Assembly (NCBI GenBank): GCA_903912485.1
Contig: CAIWHR010000377.1
Location: forward strand, 1-51,782
Length of the DNA: 51,782 nt
Source of the DNA: an uncultured beta proteobacterium
Lineage (GTDB): Bacteria; Pseudomonadota; Gammaproteobacteria; Burkholderiales; Casimicrobiaceae
Reading direction: 5' to 3'
A model generated the notes under the pieces. It had not been told where the DNA came from. It did no database searches and was given only the letters and a program-made list of their open reading frames with translations. Positions 1 to 6,716 of the stretch are shown here, in pieces (position 1 is the first letter of the stretch; the number at the start of each line of letters is the position of its first letter). Made by a program: the position numbers and the translations under genes.

Positions 1-578
1 GCGGCCGGGAAGGCGCTGGCGCCGCCTGCCTCGCGCCGATCGGGCGCCGATGCTTCGCCCGCAGCGGTCGCTGCCACGGGAGGGCTCGCGTCGTCGTCGG
101 TCCGAAGCCTGGCGCGCGCTCCGCTGCCGGGCGCCCGCGGCGCGGCCGCCTCCGGTGCCGAGGCGATTGCGCGCGCGGGTTCGGCGGCTGCGCGCTTCGA
201 CGCCGCCGGCCCGGGGGCCGCGGCACGATCCGCAGGCGCCTCGCGCTCGCTCTTCGGTGCGGCGTCTGCCGGCATGTCGGACACCGTGGCCGGCTCGATC
301 GCCGGCGCGCCGTTCCTGTCCGGCGGTCCGAGTTGAAGGATCCCGATGGCGATGGTCCCGATCGTCGCCGCGGCGGCGAGCGGCCACCACCAGCGCAGCG
401 GCCGCGTGGCCTCGCGCACGCGCTGCGGTCCGGCGTCGACCGCGCGCCGCGCCGCGGCGAGGATGGCGTCGTCGAGCGCCGGCGGCGGAAGCTCGTGCGA
501 CGCCGCACGCCAGGCGGCATCGAAGCCTGGGTCGGACAGCGGTGGCGCCGGGTCGGCGCCGGGTCGGCGCATGGTCAT
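1..578 (-). CDS. Probable anti-sigma factor or sigma-associated membrane protein (partial)
   Basis: This open frame is absent from the ORF track because it runs off the left edge. Reading the minus strand from the ATG at 578 gives about 192 codons with no stop. The first 65 or so residues are soluble and probably cytoplasmic. A membrane segment follows (WWWPLAAAATIGTIAIGIL, about residues 66-85), then a long Ala/Pro-rich tail expected in the periplasm. Its ATG overlaps the stop of the upstream ECF sigma gene as ATGA, so the two are translationally coupled. A short N-terminal domain, one membrane helix and this position suit an anti-sigma factor. I see no zinc-binding ZAS motif (HxxxCxxC), so the role is inferred from context only. 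Confidence 0.7.
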   Translation of the reverse strand, partial: MTMRRPGADPAPPLSDPGFDAAWRAASHELPPPALDDAILAAARRAVDAGPQRVREATRPLRWWWPLAAAATIGTIAIGILQLGPPDRNGAPAIEPATVSDMPADAAPKSEREAPADRAAAPGPAASKRAAAEPARAIASAPEAAAPRAPGSGARARLRTDDDASPPVAATAAGEASAPDRREAGGASAFPA

Positions 579-1174
579 TGCAGGTCCTGGAGGTCGATGC
601 GCAGCTTGGCGAGCGCGTAGCGGACGCGGCTCTTGATGGTTTCGACGCCGACGCCGGTCAGCGCCGCGATTTCCGACAGTTCGAGTCCGCCTTCCTGGTG
701 CAGCAGGAAGGCGTCGCGCTGCGCCGGCGGCAGGCGGGCAAGCGCGGCGGCGAGTCGGTCCGACTGCTCGCGGCCGGCAGCGCGCACCTCGGGCTCGTCG
801 CTGCGCGGGCCCGGAATCGCTTCGATCGGGTCCGCATCGCCGTCGTCGGAATCCACCGGCACGAATTCGGCGAGGCCCTGTGCGCGCCAGTGGTCGACGA
901 CGCGGTTGTGCGCGATCCGGTAGAGCCAGGTCGCGAACCTTGCGCTCGGCACGTACGCTGCGCGCGCCCGGATCACGCTCGTCCACACGTCCTGGAACAT
1001 CTCCTCCGCCGTGCCGGCGTTGCCGCAATGGCGCAGCAGGTAGCGGTACACGCCGCCCCTGTGCCGCGCATACAGCGGTTCGAAGGCGGCGGCGTCGCCT
1101 GCGGCGTACGCCTGCATCAGGTCTTCGTCCCCGGCGACGTTCGGGGCGACGCAGGCGGGGGCGCGGATTGGCAT
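575..1174 (-). CDS. ECF (RpoE-type) sigma-70 family RNA polymerase sigma factor
   Basis: This is an extracytoplasmic-function sigma factor that directs RNA polymerase to an alternative promoter set. Region 2 runs from DLMQAYAAGDAAAFEPLY through FATWLYRIAHNRVVDHWR. Region 4 is the helix-turn-helix from LPPAQRDAFLLHQ to VGVETIKSRVRYALAKLR. The track ORF opens at 1267, but that start would overlap the 3' end of the upstream lipoprotein gene (which ends at 1228). The ATG at 1174 (MPIRAPAC) gives the usual size of about 199 residues. Its stop overlaps the next start as ATGA, pairing it with the probable anti-sigma gene. The family and domain calls are firm; the regulon is unknown. Confidence 0.93.
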   Translation of the reverse strand: MPIRAPACVAPNVAGDEDLMQAYAAGDAAAFEPLYARHRGGVYRYLLRHCGNAGTAEEMFQDVWTSVIRARAAYVPSARFATWLYRIAHNRVVDHWRAQGLAEFVPVDSDDGDADPIEAIPGPRSDEPEVRAAGREQSDRLAAALARLPPAQRDAFLLHQEGGLELSEIAALTGVGVETIKSRVRYALAKLRIDLQDLQ

Positions 1175-1227
1175 CGCCCGCGAGTATGCGAGCGGCGCGC
1201 GCGGTGCGCAACCGGCGCCCGTCAGAC

Positions 1228-2088
1228 TCACCGCGGCGGCGGATCGGGCACGAACCGCGGTGTCCACGCCGGGAACGGATTCGGCGCACGCGCCACGGCC
1301 GGCGGCGGCAGGATGCCCATCGCGATCAGGTTCTCGCGTCGATCGTAATGGATGGCGAGCGTCTCCGCCGGCGTCGCGCTCGCGCGCTCGAAGCGGACCA
1401 TCTGCGTCGGCGAGCTCTCGGTGCGGCCGTGGCCGGTGCCGAGCTTCGCCAGCGGCGCCGACGGCACCGCTGCCGCCTCGTCGCGGGCCGAACTGCCGAG
1501 CACGCCGGGGCTCGCCGCGCGCGCCACCGGCCCGTCACCGCGCGCCTCGCCCTGCAGGACGCCGAGACGCTCCCTCCAGGCGATCGGCTGCGGCTTCTCG
1601 GGGAACAGCGCGACGCCGACGACGCCGACGTTTTCGGGGCGGCCGGTGCGCGCGGCGTAGGCGTCGGGCAATTCGGTGAAATAGAACGCGGCGGTCTGCG
1701 CCATGGTCTTGCGCCAGCCGCCGACGTCGGTGCACTCGTACGCACTGAGCACATAGCCGGACTGCGACGGCGCCGCGGTGTCGCCGGTGATCACGTTGAC
1801 GCCGTCGACGCTGACGACCATGAGCATCCGACCCGCGGTCGTGTTGCAGACGCGGACCGAGTATTCCTGGCCGGGGGTGCCGACGACCCAGCGGCGCCCG
1901 TCCCTGGGGTAGACCGGCAGCACGCCGCCATCGCGGCGACTGACGAGGTCGAGGCTGCCGTAGCTGCCGACCGCCTCAGCCGAAGGGGCCGCGGTGCTGC
2001 AGGCAGAAACCACGGCCGCGACGGCCAATGTAAGGACACACTTCCTGCATTCTGCCGGCCATCCTGCGCTGCTCGTCGTTCGTCCCAT
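1228..2088 (-). CDS. Hypothetical outer-membrane lipoprotein
   Basis: I do not recognise a family. From the ATG at 2088 (MGRTTSSAGW) the protein has a signal peptide ending in a lipobox (VVSAC, with the Cys about residue 30), so it should be lipid-anchored. The mature part of about 255 residues begins with a Gly/Tyr-rich stretch (GSYGSLDLVSRRDGG). It continues with a beta-rich region (GRMLMVVSVDGVNVITG, SGYVLSAYECTDVGGWRK) and ends in a Pro-rich tail. The track start at 2139 would add 17 residues ahead of a good signal sequence and is less likely. It lies upstream of the sigma gene on the same strand with a 53 bp gap, so they could be cotranscribed. Confidence 0.8.
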   Translation of the reverse strand: MGRTTSSAGWPAECRKCVLTLAVAAVVSACSTAAPSAEAVGSYGSLDLVSRRDGGVLPVYPRDGRRWVVGTPGQEYSVRVCNTTAGRMLMVVSVDGVNVITGDTAAPSQSGYVLSAYECTDVGGWRKTMAQTAAFYFTELPDAYAARTGRPENVGVVGVALFPEKPQPIAWRERLGVLQGEARGDGPVARAASPGVLGSSARDEAAAVPSAPLAKLGTGHGRTESSPTQMVRFERASATPAETLAIHYDRRENLIAMGILPPPAVARAPNPFPAWTPRFVPDPPPR

Positions 2089-2371
2089 GTCGATCTCCGC
2101 GTTGGTTGTTCGTGGCGGCGAGGCCTTGGCTCCTCGCACAACTCCTTGAACGAGCGCCGCGGCGCGGCGGGGTTAAACCTGCGAATTCATGTGCAACGGT
2201 CAAGCGCGACGGCATCCGCGATGCCGCCGGAGCGACGCACCGAAAGCGGAACAGGGTTCCCGGACAGGCCGACGATCGCCGGACCGCCGCGACCGCTGTT
2301 GTTGCGGACCGTTCGATCGCGTACCCTGACCGTCGGCATCTCGGGCGTTCCCGGCCGCCAGCGCCGGCACC

Positions 2372-2815
2372 ATGATCATCTACGAACTCGGCTGCACGCA
2401 GGGTCATCACTTCGAAGGCTGGTTCGCCTCGGCGGCCGACTTCGCCCGCCAGGCGGGACTCGCCATGGTGCGCTGCCCGGTGTGCGACGACGGCAAGGTC
2501 GCCATCGTGCCGTCGGCAAAGGTTCGGGTGGCGCGGCACGGCGCCGTCGCCAAGCCGGAGCCGGCCAGCGCCCCCGCGCCGGCCGAGGCCGTCGCCGCGA
2601 TGCCGCCGGAACTGCTGCGCAAGCTGCGCGAGGTGATCAGGGCGACCGAGGACGTCGGCGCCCGCTTCCCCGACGAGGCGCGCAAGATCCACTACGAGGA
2701 GGTCCCCGCGCGCCCGATCCGCGGGCAGGCGTCGCGCGAGGAGGCCGATGCGCTGCACGACGAAGGCATCGAGTTCGCGCTGCTGCCGGCGATCCTCACC
2801 CGCGACCAGCATTGA
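2372..2815 (+). CDS. DUF1178 family protein
   Basis: This 147-residue protein opens with MIIYELGCTQGHHFEGWF, the hallmark of DUF1178, and has a CPVCDDGKV knuckle near residue 35. The two Cys there, with the early Cys and His residues, suggest a small metal-binding N-terminal domain. The C-terminal half contains the conserved EEVPARPIRGQAS stretch. The family is widespread in proteobacteria with no established biochemical function. It sits alone between a divergent lipoprotein gene and tRNA-Lys. Confidence 0.92.
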   Translation: MIIYELGCTQGHHFEGWFASAADFARQAGLAMVRCPVCDDGKVAIVPSAKVRVARHGAVAKPEPASAPAPAEAVAAMPPELLRKLREVIRATEDVGARFPDEARKIHYEEVPARPIRGQASREEADALHDEGIEFALLPAILTRDQH

Positions 2816-2829
2816 GCGTCGCCGCCGCG

Positions 2830-2857
2830 CGGACACGCCGGGCCGATCGACTATAAT
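2830..2857 (+). promoter_or_regulatory. Putative promoter of tRNA-Lys
   Basis: A consensus -10 TATAAT lies at 2852-2857, 17 bases before the first tRNA base. A weak -35 (CGGACA, 2830-2835) is 16 bp upstream. The position suits a stable-RNA promoter. The -10 is clear in the sequence and the -35 is tentative. Confidence 0.6.
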
Positions 2858-2874
2858 TCATCGGTACTGTCCGG

Positions 2875-2950
2875 GGGGCGTTAGCTCAGTTGGTAGAGCA
2901 GCGGACTTTTAATCCGTTGGTCGCAGGTTCGAGTCCCGCACGCCCTACCA
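2875..2950 (+). tRNA. tRNA-Lys (anticodon UUU), CCA encoded
   Basis: This is a 76-nt cloverleaf. The acceptor strand GGGGCGT pairs with ACGCCCT, with a G-U pair at the top. U8 and A9 are present, the D arm is GCTCAGTTGGTAGAGC, and the anticodon stem is GCGGA-CTTTTAA-TCCGT with TTT. The T arm contains GGTTCGAGTCC, and ACCA ends the gene. Its 3' 47 bases are duplicated at 19475-19521, so this gene is the integration site of the island. The tRNA itself stays intact on the left side. Confidence 0.97.
2904..2950 (+). repeat. Left attachment site (attL) within the tRNA-Lys 3' end
   Basis: These 47 bases, from GACTTTTAATCC at the anticodon loop to the terminal CCA, are identical to 19475-19521. The bases on either side differ between the two copies. 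A perfect direct repeat of a tRNA 3' half, followed at once by an integrase gene, is the classic footprint of tyrosine-recombinase integration. Confidence 0.95.
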
Positions 2951-3012
2951 CTGGATAATCAAAGGGTTAGGAAGATATTCCTGGCCCTTTTTCTTTGGCA
3001 TTTTCGCCAAAT

Positions 3013-3031
3013 GGGACACTGGCGGGACACT
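3013..3031 (+). promoter_or_regulatory. Putative integrase arm-type sites, left end (two GGGACACT)
   Basis: GGGACACT occurs at 3013-3020 and 3024-3031, exactly 11 bp apart (one helical turn) and 62 bp inside attL. The same pair with the same spacing is at 19352-19370 near attR. Phased short direct repeats near att cores are typical of arm sites bound by a recombinase N-terminal domain. Binding here is inferred. Confidence 0.65.
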
Positions 3032-3155
3032 CCGCCAGAGAAAGCCAACCGTAGCCGCCACGGGCCCGGCACTTCCGTCTGTTTCCCGCACGACATCGAA
3101 TGCTGGTGAGCCTCGGCGCTTGCGCCTGTGGATAAGTCGCGGAATTCGGCACGGA

Positions 3156-3173
3156 GTGTCCCATGCGTGTCCC
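3156..3173 (-). promoter_or_regulatory. Putative arm-type sites, inverted pair upstream of integrase
   Basis: GTGTCCC occurs at 3156-3162 and 3167-3173. This is the reverse complement of the GGGACAC motif, again with an 11-bp period. It lies about 130 bp before the integrase start, so occupancy could also affect integrase transcription. The stretch 2951-3306 holds no gene that I can support. Confidence 0.55.
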
Positions 3174-3306
3174 ATGACAACTTTTTTGTGTAACAGTTTA
3201 GCTATGACAGCATATCGTTTTGTCGGCCGATTGCCTATCCGATGTTGTGCTTTTCTCTCGATTGTCGTAGACTTCGCTTGTCACCTCCCACAAGCGAGCA
3301 AACGCC

Positions 3307-4386
3307 ATGGCGACCATCGAGAAGCGGACTGCGGATAACGTCACTGCCTACCGGGTCAAGGTGCGGCTGCGCGGGTTCCCGCCGGAGACCGCGACCTTCG
3401 AGCGCCTGACCGACGCGCGCGCGTGGGCGAAGCTCACCGAGTCCAATATGAAGGCTGGTCGGCACTTCGGGGCGAGCAAGCGCCATACGTTCGCGGACCT
3501 CGCCGACGAGTACGCGCCGCACGCCAAGGACCCGGAGCGCCTCGCATACTGGCGCGGGGTGTTCGGTTCAGACCTGTTGTCTGCAGTCACCCCGGAACGC
3601 ATCGCCAAGGCGCGAGACAAGTTGCTGGCCGAGGAAACGTCCCGGTTCGCTACTCCTGCGACCGGCGACGAGGCACTCGACGCGAAGCGCCAGAAGGCGA
3701 AGCGCAGCGGTCCGACCGTCAATCGCTACGTCGCGGCGCTGTCCGTATGCCTCGCTCACGGGGTCAAGGAGCTGCGCTGGATTGAGCGGAACCCGTGCGA
3801 ACTGGTCAAGAAGCCGAAGGAAAGCCGGGGCCGCGTGCGGTTCCTGTCCGACGACGAGCGCACGAAGTTGCTCGATGCGTGCCGTCCGCACGCAGACCTC
3901 TATCTGGCGCTGGTGCTGGCGCTGACGACCGGGGCGCGGCAGTCGGAGGTCATGTCGCTGCGGTGGGGTCAGATTGACTTCACCCGGCAGGTCATCACGT
4001 TGCACGACACGAAGAATGGTGAGCGTCGGGCGCTGCCGCTGGTGGGCGAAGCCTTCACGCTCCTCCAGGCACGCGCCAAGGTGCGGACGCTCAAGGACGA
4101 CCGCATCTTTCCGCCGACCGAGAGGGCGAAGAAGGCCACGCACATCGACCTCCGCACCCCGTGGGAAGACGCACTCAAGATCGCGGGCATCACCGATTTC
4201 CACTGGCATGACCTCCGACACACCGCGGCGAGTTACCTCGCCATGTCGGGCGTGTCGCTGGTCGAGATTGCCAAGGTCCTGGGGCACCGCACGTTGGCGA
4301 TGGTGGCGCGGTACAGCCACCTGTCTGACGGCCACATTGTTGCGACGGGCGAGAAGCTGGCCGCGCGGCTGGGGGTTGGAGCATGA
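3307..4386 (+). CDS. int: Tyrosine-type site-specific integrase of island 1
   Basis: This 359-residue recombinase should insert and excise the island at the tRNA-Lys 3' end. Residues 1-60 form the arm-DNA-binding domain (AYRVKVRLRGFPPETATFE). A SAM-like core-binding domain covers about 65-170. The catalytic domain shows the full signature: Arg in TTGARQSEV, Lys in HDTKNGERRALPL, HxxR in HDLRH, His in LGHRT and the Tyr nucleophile in ARYSHLSDG. No key residue is missing, so it is probably active. It lies 356 bp inside attL and its stop overlaps the next start (ATGA). Phased GGGACAC repeats at both island ends are its likely arm sites. Confidence 0.96.
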   Translation: MATIEKRTADNVTAYRVKVRLRGFPPETATFERLTDARAWAKLTESNMKAGRHFGASKRHTFADLADEYAPHAKDPERLAYWRGVFGSDLLSAVTPERIAKARDKLLAEETSRFATPATGDEALDAKRQKAKRSGPTVNRYVAALSVCLAHGVKELRWIERNPCELVKKPKESRGRVRFLSDDERTKLLDACRPHADLYLALVLALTTGARQSEVMSLRWGQIDFTRQVITLHDTKNGERRALPLVGEAFTLLQARAKVRTLKDDRIFPPTERAKKATHIDLRTPWEDALKIAGITDFHWHDLRHTAASYLAMSGVSLVEIAKVLGHRTLAMVARYSHLSDGHIVATGEKLAARLGVGA

Positions 4387-5321
4387 ACATCGCGCCCCCC
4401 GTCTATATCCCTTATCAGAGAGGGAAGGCATTGCTTCAAGCCAAATGGGAAGCAAGTCCCGCGGAGATCGCGGGCTGGGTGATGCTTGGGCCGAACGTAG
4501 AGACAGCAAAAGAAGAGGAAGGAGCCAAAGAAGCAATTGAAGTGCAACTGCCGAACACCGGTGGGCTCGCCGCGTATTTCTTCCACGAGAAGAGCGCCGA
4601 GTACCGCCAGTTCGACTTCGCGCTTGCGCTCCTTGGATCGGGCGATGTCGATTATCTTCGCGTGCTGCAGCAATGCTGGTTCGTGCAGGAAGACCTTGAC
4701 ACTTTCAAGCCGACGCATCGATTCCTAACGCGCGCCGCGCTCATCGAACGGTGGAGCAGGTTGCCTTCGAGCTTCGGGAATGCGAGCGTGGTTGATGCCG
4801 GCGCATCCGCCGATCCCAATGCCACCAAGGAAGTCATTGATTTCCTCAACAACCAAATTCGCGCCGAGCACTTGACCGACCTACACCCCGCGCTGGGCCT
4901 CGCCCACTTCGCGGTATCGCAAGACCACGTGACCAGAGACCAAGCTCTCTTCTTCGTAAATGAAGTTGAGGCGATCGAGCGAGCCCACTTGGGGGTCGCT
5001 GGAGCCGTGGAAGTACCAAAGTCTCCCGTGACCGGCATCACGCGGAATCAAGTCATTGGCGAGTTCCGAGTCTGCCCCAAGGTCGCTGAAAATGAGCGAT
5101 ATTGGGGGGGCCGTCTGGGCGATCCACCGAAATGGTTACGTCCAGCGCGCATGACGTCAGGTAGTAAGGGCAAATCCGCGCTCTGGGATCCGGTCCTCCT
5201 CGCCCATGCGCTGCTGGCCGCGAAGTACATGACCACTCGCCAATTGGATGCGGTGATGCGCGAACGGTTCCCGAGCCGGTTTGAGGAATGGCGGGAGTAC
5301 ACGCGGGACATAGACCGGTAG
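4383..5321 (+). CDS. Hypothetical protein coupled to the integrase
   Basis: I do not recognise this 312-residue protein. It is soluble and mixed alpha/beta, with no signal peptide or membrane segment. Visible patches include VYIPYQRGKALLQAKW at the N-terminus and LRVLQQCWFVQEDLDTFKPTHRF in the middle. The C-terminal helical stretch LLAAKYMTTRQLDAVMRERF resembles a small helix-turn-helix but is not conclusive. Its ATG overlaps the integrase stop by 4 bp, so it is made together with the integrase. A role in recombination control or element-host interaction is therefore possible, from context only. Confidence 0.75.
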   Translation: MNIAPPVYIPYQRGKALLQAKWEASPAEIAGWVMLGPNVETAKEEEGAKEAIEVQLPNTGGLAAYFFHEKSAEYRQFDFALALLGSGDVDYLRVLQQCWFVQEDLDTFKPTHRFLTRAALIERWSRLPSSFGNASVVDAGASADPNATKEVIDFLNNQIRAEHLTDLHPALGLAHFAVSQDHVTRDQALFFVNEVEAIERAHLGVAGAVEVPKSPVTGITRNQVIGEFRVCPKVAENERYWGGRLGDPPKWLRPARMTSGSKGKSALWDPVLLAHALLAAKYMTTRQLDAVMRERFPSRFEEWREYTRDIDR

Positions 5322-5337
5322 CGGAGCTTGCCGGCTC

Positions 5338-5401
5338 GACTTACCGGGAAAGTTGCCGGCTGTCCGGCGCTTCATCAATGACGACTTACCGGTGGTAAGT
5401 C
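5338..5401 (+). promoter_or_regulatory. Repeat-rich operator-like region upstream of the excisionase-like gene
   Basis: GACTTACCGG occurs at 5338-5347 and again at 5383-5392. The second copy belongs to a perfect palindrome, GACTTACC-GGT-GGTAAGTC (5383-5401). A TTGCCGGCT repeat accompanies it (about 5329 and 5354). The cluster lies 67 bp before the excisionase-like start, where an autoregulatory or excision-accessory site is expected. Confidence 0.5.
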
Positions 5402-5467
5402 GGGAAACATACCTGTTGCGTACACAGGAGACTCGACCACAGCGCACGAGCGCAAGGAAGTCTCCAG

Positions 5468-5803
5468 ATGACCCAGAAGACGCAGTTCGCCCCCAGTCCA
5501 GAGGTCGCGCAAGAGCCCGCAACCTCTTGCTACAGTCCGAGGTTACACACCGTCGCGCAGTTCTCGAAGGCCAATCCGGCATTTACGATATCGGCGCTGC
5601 GAAACCTGATATTCAAGGCAGACCCTCGCCAATCCTCCGTCGGCGAAATTCCTGGCAACGGCCTTCTCGAAGCGGGGGCCATTGTTCGTCTCGGGCGCAA
5701 GGTCATGCTCGACGAGGCCCCATTCTTCACCTGGATACGGCGCGGTCAGCGTGAGTATGTGCAGCCAAGTCCCGTGAGCAATCGCCGCCGGGGCTCGAAG
5801 TGA
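5468..5803 (+). CDS. Excisionase-like / small DNA-binding protein
   Basis: The 111-residue protein has a core near residues 27-90: VAQFSKANPAFTISALRNLIF, then LLEAGAIVRLGRKVMLDEAPFFTWI. It matches small MerR/Xis-like proteins of integrative elements, where a helix-turn-helix is followed by a wing ending in a conserved FxxWI. Such proteins bend att DNA to favour excision or control the element's operon. It is the first gene after the repeat-rich region and its stop overlaps the next possible start (GTGA). The family assignment rests on pattern recognition and the excision role is inferred. Confidence 0.7.
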   Translation: MTQKTQFAPSPEVAQEPATSCYSPRLHTVAQFSKANPAFTISALRNLIFKADPRQSSVGEIPGNGLLEAGAIVRLGRKVMLDEAPFFTWIRRGQREYVQPSPVSNRRRGSK

Positions 5804-6030
5804 GCCGCCGCTCAACGGGATCGCCCCCCAGGCGTGGCGAAGCCCTCGGCAAGGAGGGCTCCGGTACAGCGGCAAAACAGACAGACAACACTTCGAATCC
5901 TACCGGCGATCCCCGCGAACTTCAAGACATCGGCACCGCGCGCCACGCTAATCAACCGGGGCCACGCTGGGAGCCGCCGCCGGGCGCCGCCGCGGTCGCG
6001 ATGCTCCAGCGCTGCTGGGGGTCGCTATGA
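5800..6030 (+). CDS. Small hypothetical protein with overlapping start and stop
   Basis: This 76-codon frame begins with a GTG overlapping the preceding stop (GTGA at 5800-5803). It ends with a TGA overlapping the next ATG (ATGA at 6027-6030). Four-base overlaps on both sides are hard to explain unless it is translated in the operon. The product is hydrophilic and Pro/Arg-rich, with no domain I recognise. A competing frame (5834-6379) runs into the ParB-like gene and is rejected. Confidence 0.5.
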   Translation: MSRRSTGSPPRRGEALGKEGSGTAAKQTDNTSNPTGDPRELQDIGTARHANQPGPRWEPPPGAAAVAMLQRCWGSL

Positions 6031-6716
6031 CTGGCCCCACGCTGAAAATTCACCCGCTCGCCGCCGCGCTGCCGGCGATGCTGCGCGACGAGTACGTCGA
6101 ACTCGTGGCCGACATCAAGGCCAACGGACTGCGCGAGCCGCTGATGCTGTTCGAGGACCAGGTCCTCGATGGCCGCCACCGCTGTCGCGCTTGTGTCGAC
6201 CTCGGCATCGCGCTGAACACCAGGACTTTCACCGGTACCACCGCCGACGCGAAAGCCTACGTCGTGTCGCTGAACGTCCATCGCCGACACCTGACGTTCG
6301 AGCAGAAGCAGGAGGTGATCGACGCCGAACTGAAACGCGACCCGAAGCAGTCGGATCGGTCTATCGCGAAGAAGGCTAAGGTCGACCATAAGACGGTTGC
6401 CAAGGCACGGGCAAGAGCGGTCGATGGTGGGGAAATTCCCCACCAACCCGAACGTGTCGGCGTCGATGGTGTGAAGCAACTAGTGGCAAAGCCAACGACG
6501 GCTGCGGCAACCACGGCTTCGCCGCCGCGACCGAAAGTCCCGGTCGCGATGCATGGAGTAGTGCCTAGTGCCAAGCCTTGCATCGGAATGCAGTACGCGC
6601 GTATGGCAATCGAGCGTCTTGAGGAAATCCCGCACGACGACATCGAGCGTACTCAAGCGCTCGTAGCGGTCCAAGAGTGGATTGGCAGGAACACGGTTTC
6701 CGGTGAGGTGGCGTGA
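6027..6716 (+). CDS. ParB-like nuclease/partition-domain protein
   Basis: The 229-residue protein begins with a ParB N-terminal domain. IHPLAAALPAMLRDEYVELVADIKANGLREPL is followed by the signature LDGRHRCRAC near residue 48. A helix-turn-helix follows (residues 90-135, SDRSIAKKAKVDHKTVAKAR). The tail (KPCIGMQYARMAIERLEEIP) is helical. ParB-domain proteins act as CTP-dependent partition clamps or regulators. In integrative elements they often sit next to replication genes, as here, where the primase-ATPase overlaps its stop. No ParA is nearby, so a regulatory or replication-accessory role is as likely as partition. Confidence 0.85.
   Translation: MTGPTLKIHPLAAALPAMLRDEYVELVADIKANGLREPLMLFEDQVLDGRHRCRACVDLGIALNTRTFTGTTADAKAYVVSLNVHRRHLTFEQKQEVIDAELKRDPKQSDRSIAKKAKVDHKTVAKARARAVDGGEIPHQPERVGVDGVKQLVAKPTTAAATTASPPRPKVPVAMHGVVPSAKPCIGMQYARMAIERLEEIPHDDIERTQALVAVQEWIGRNTVSGEVA

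Noticed and set aside
880-2856. 658-codon plus-strand ORF
   Set aside because: It is antisense to the lipoprotein gene and overlaps the DUF1178 gene in another frame. Its Arg/Pro/Ala-rich composition is typical of GC-rich shadow frames.
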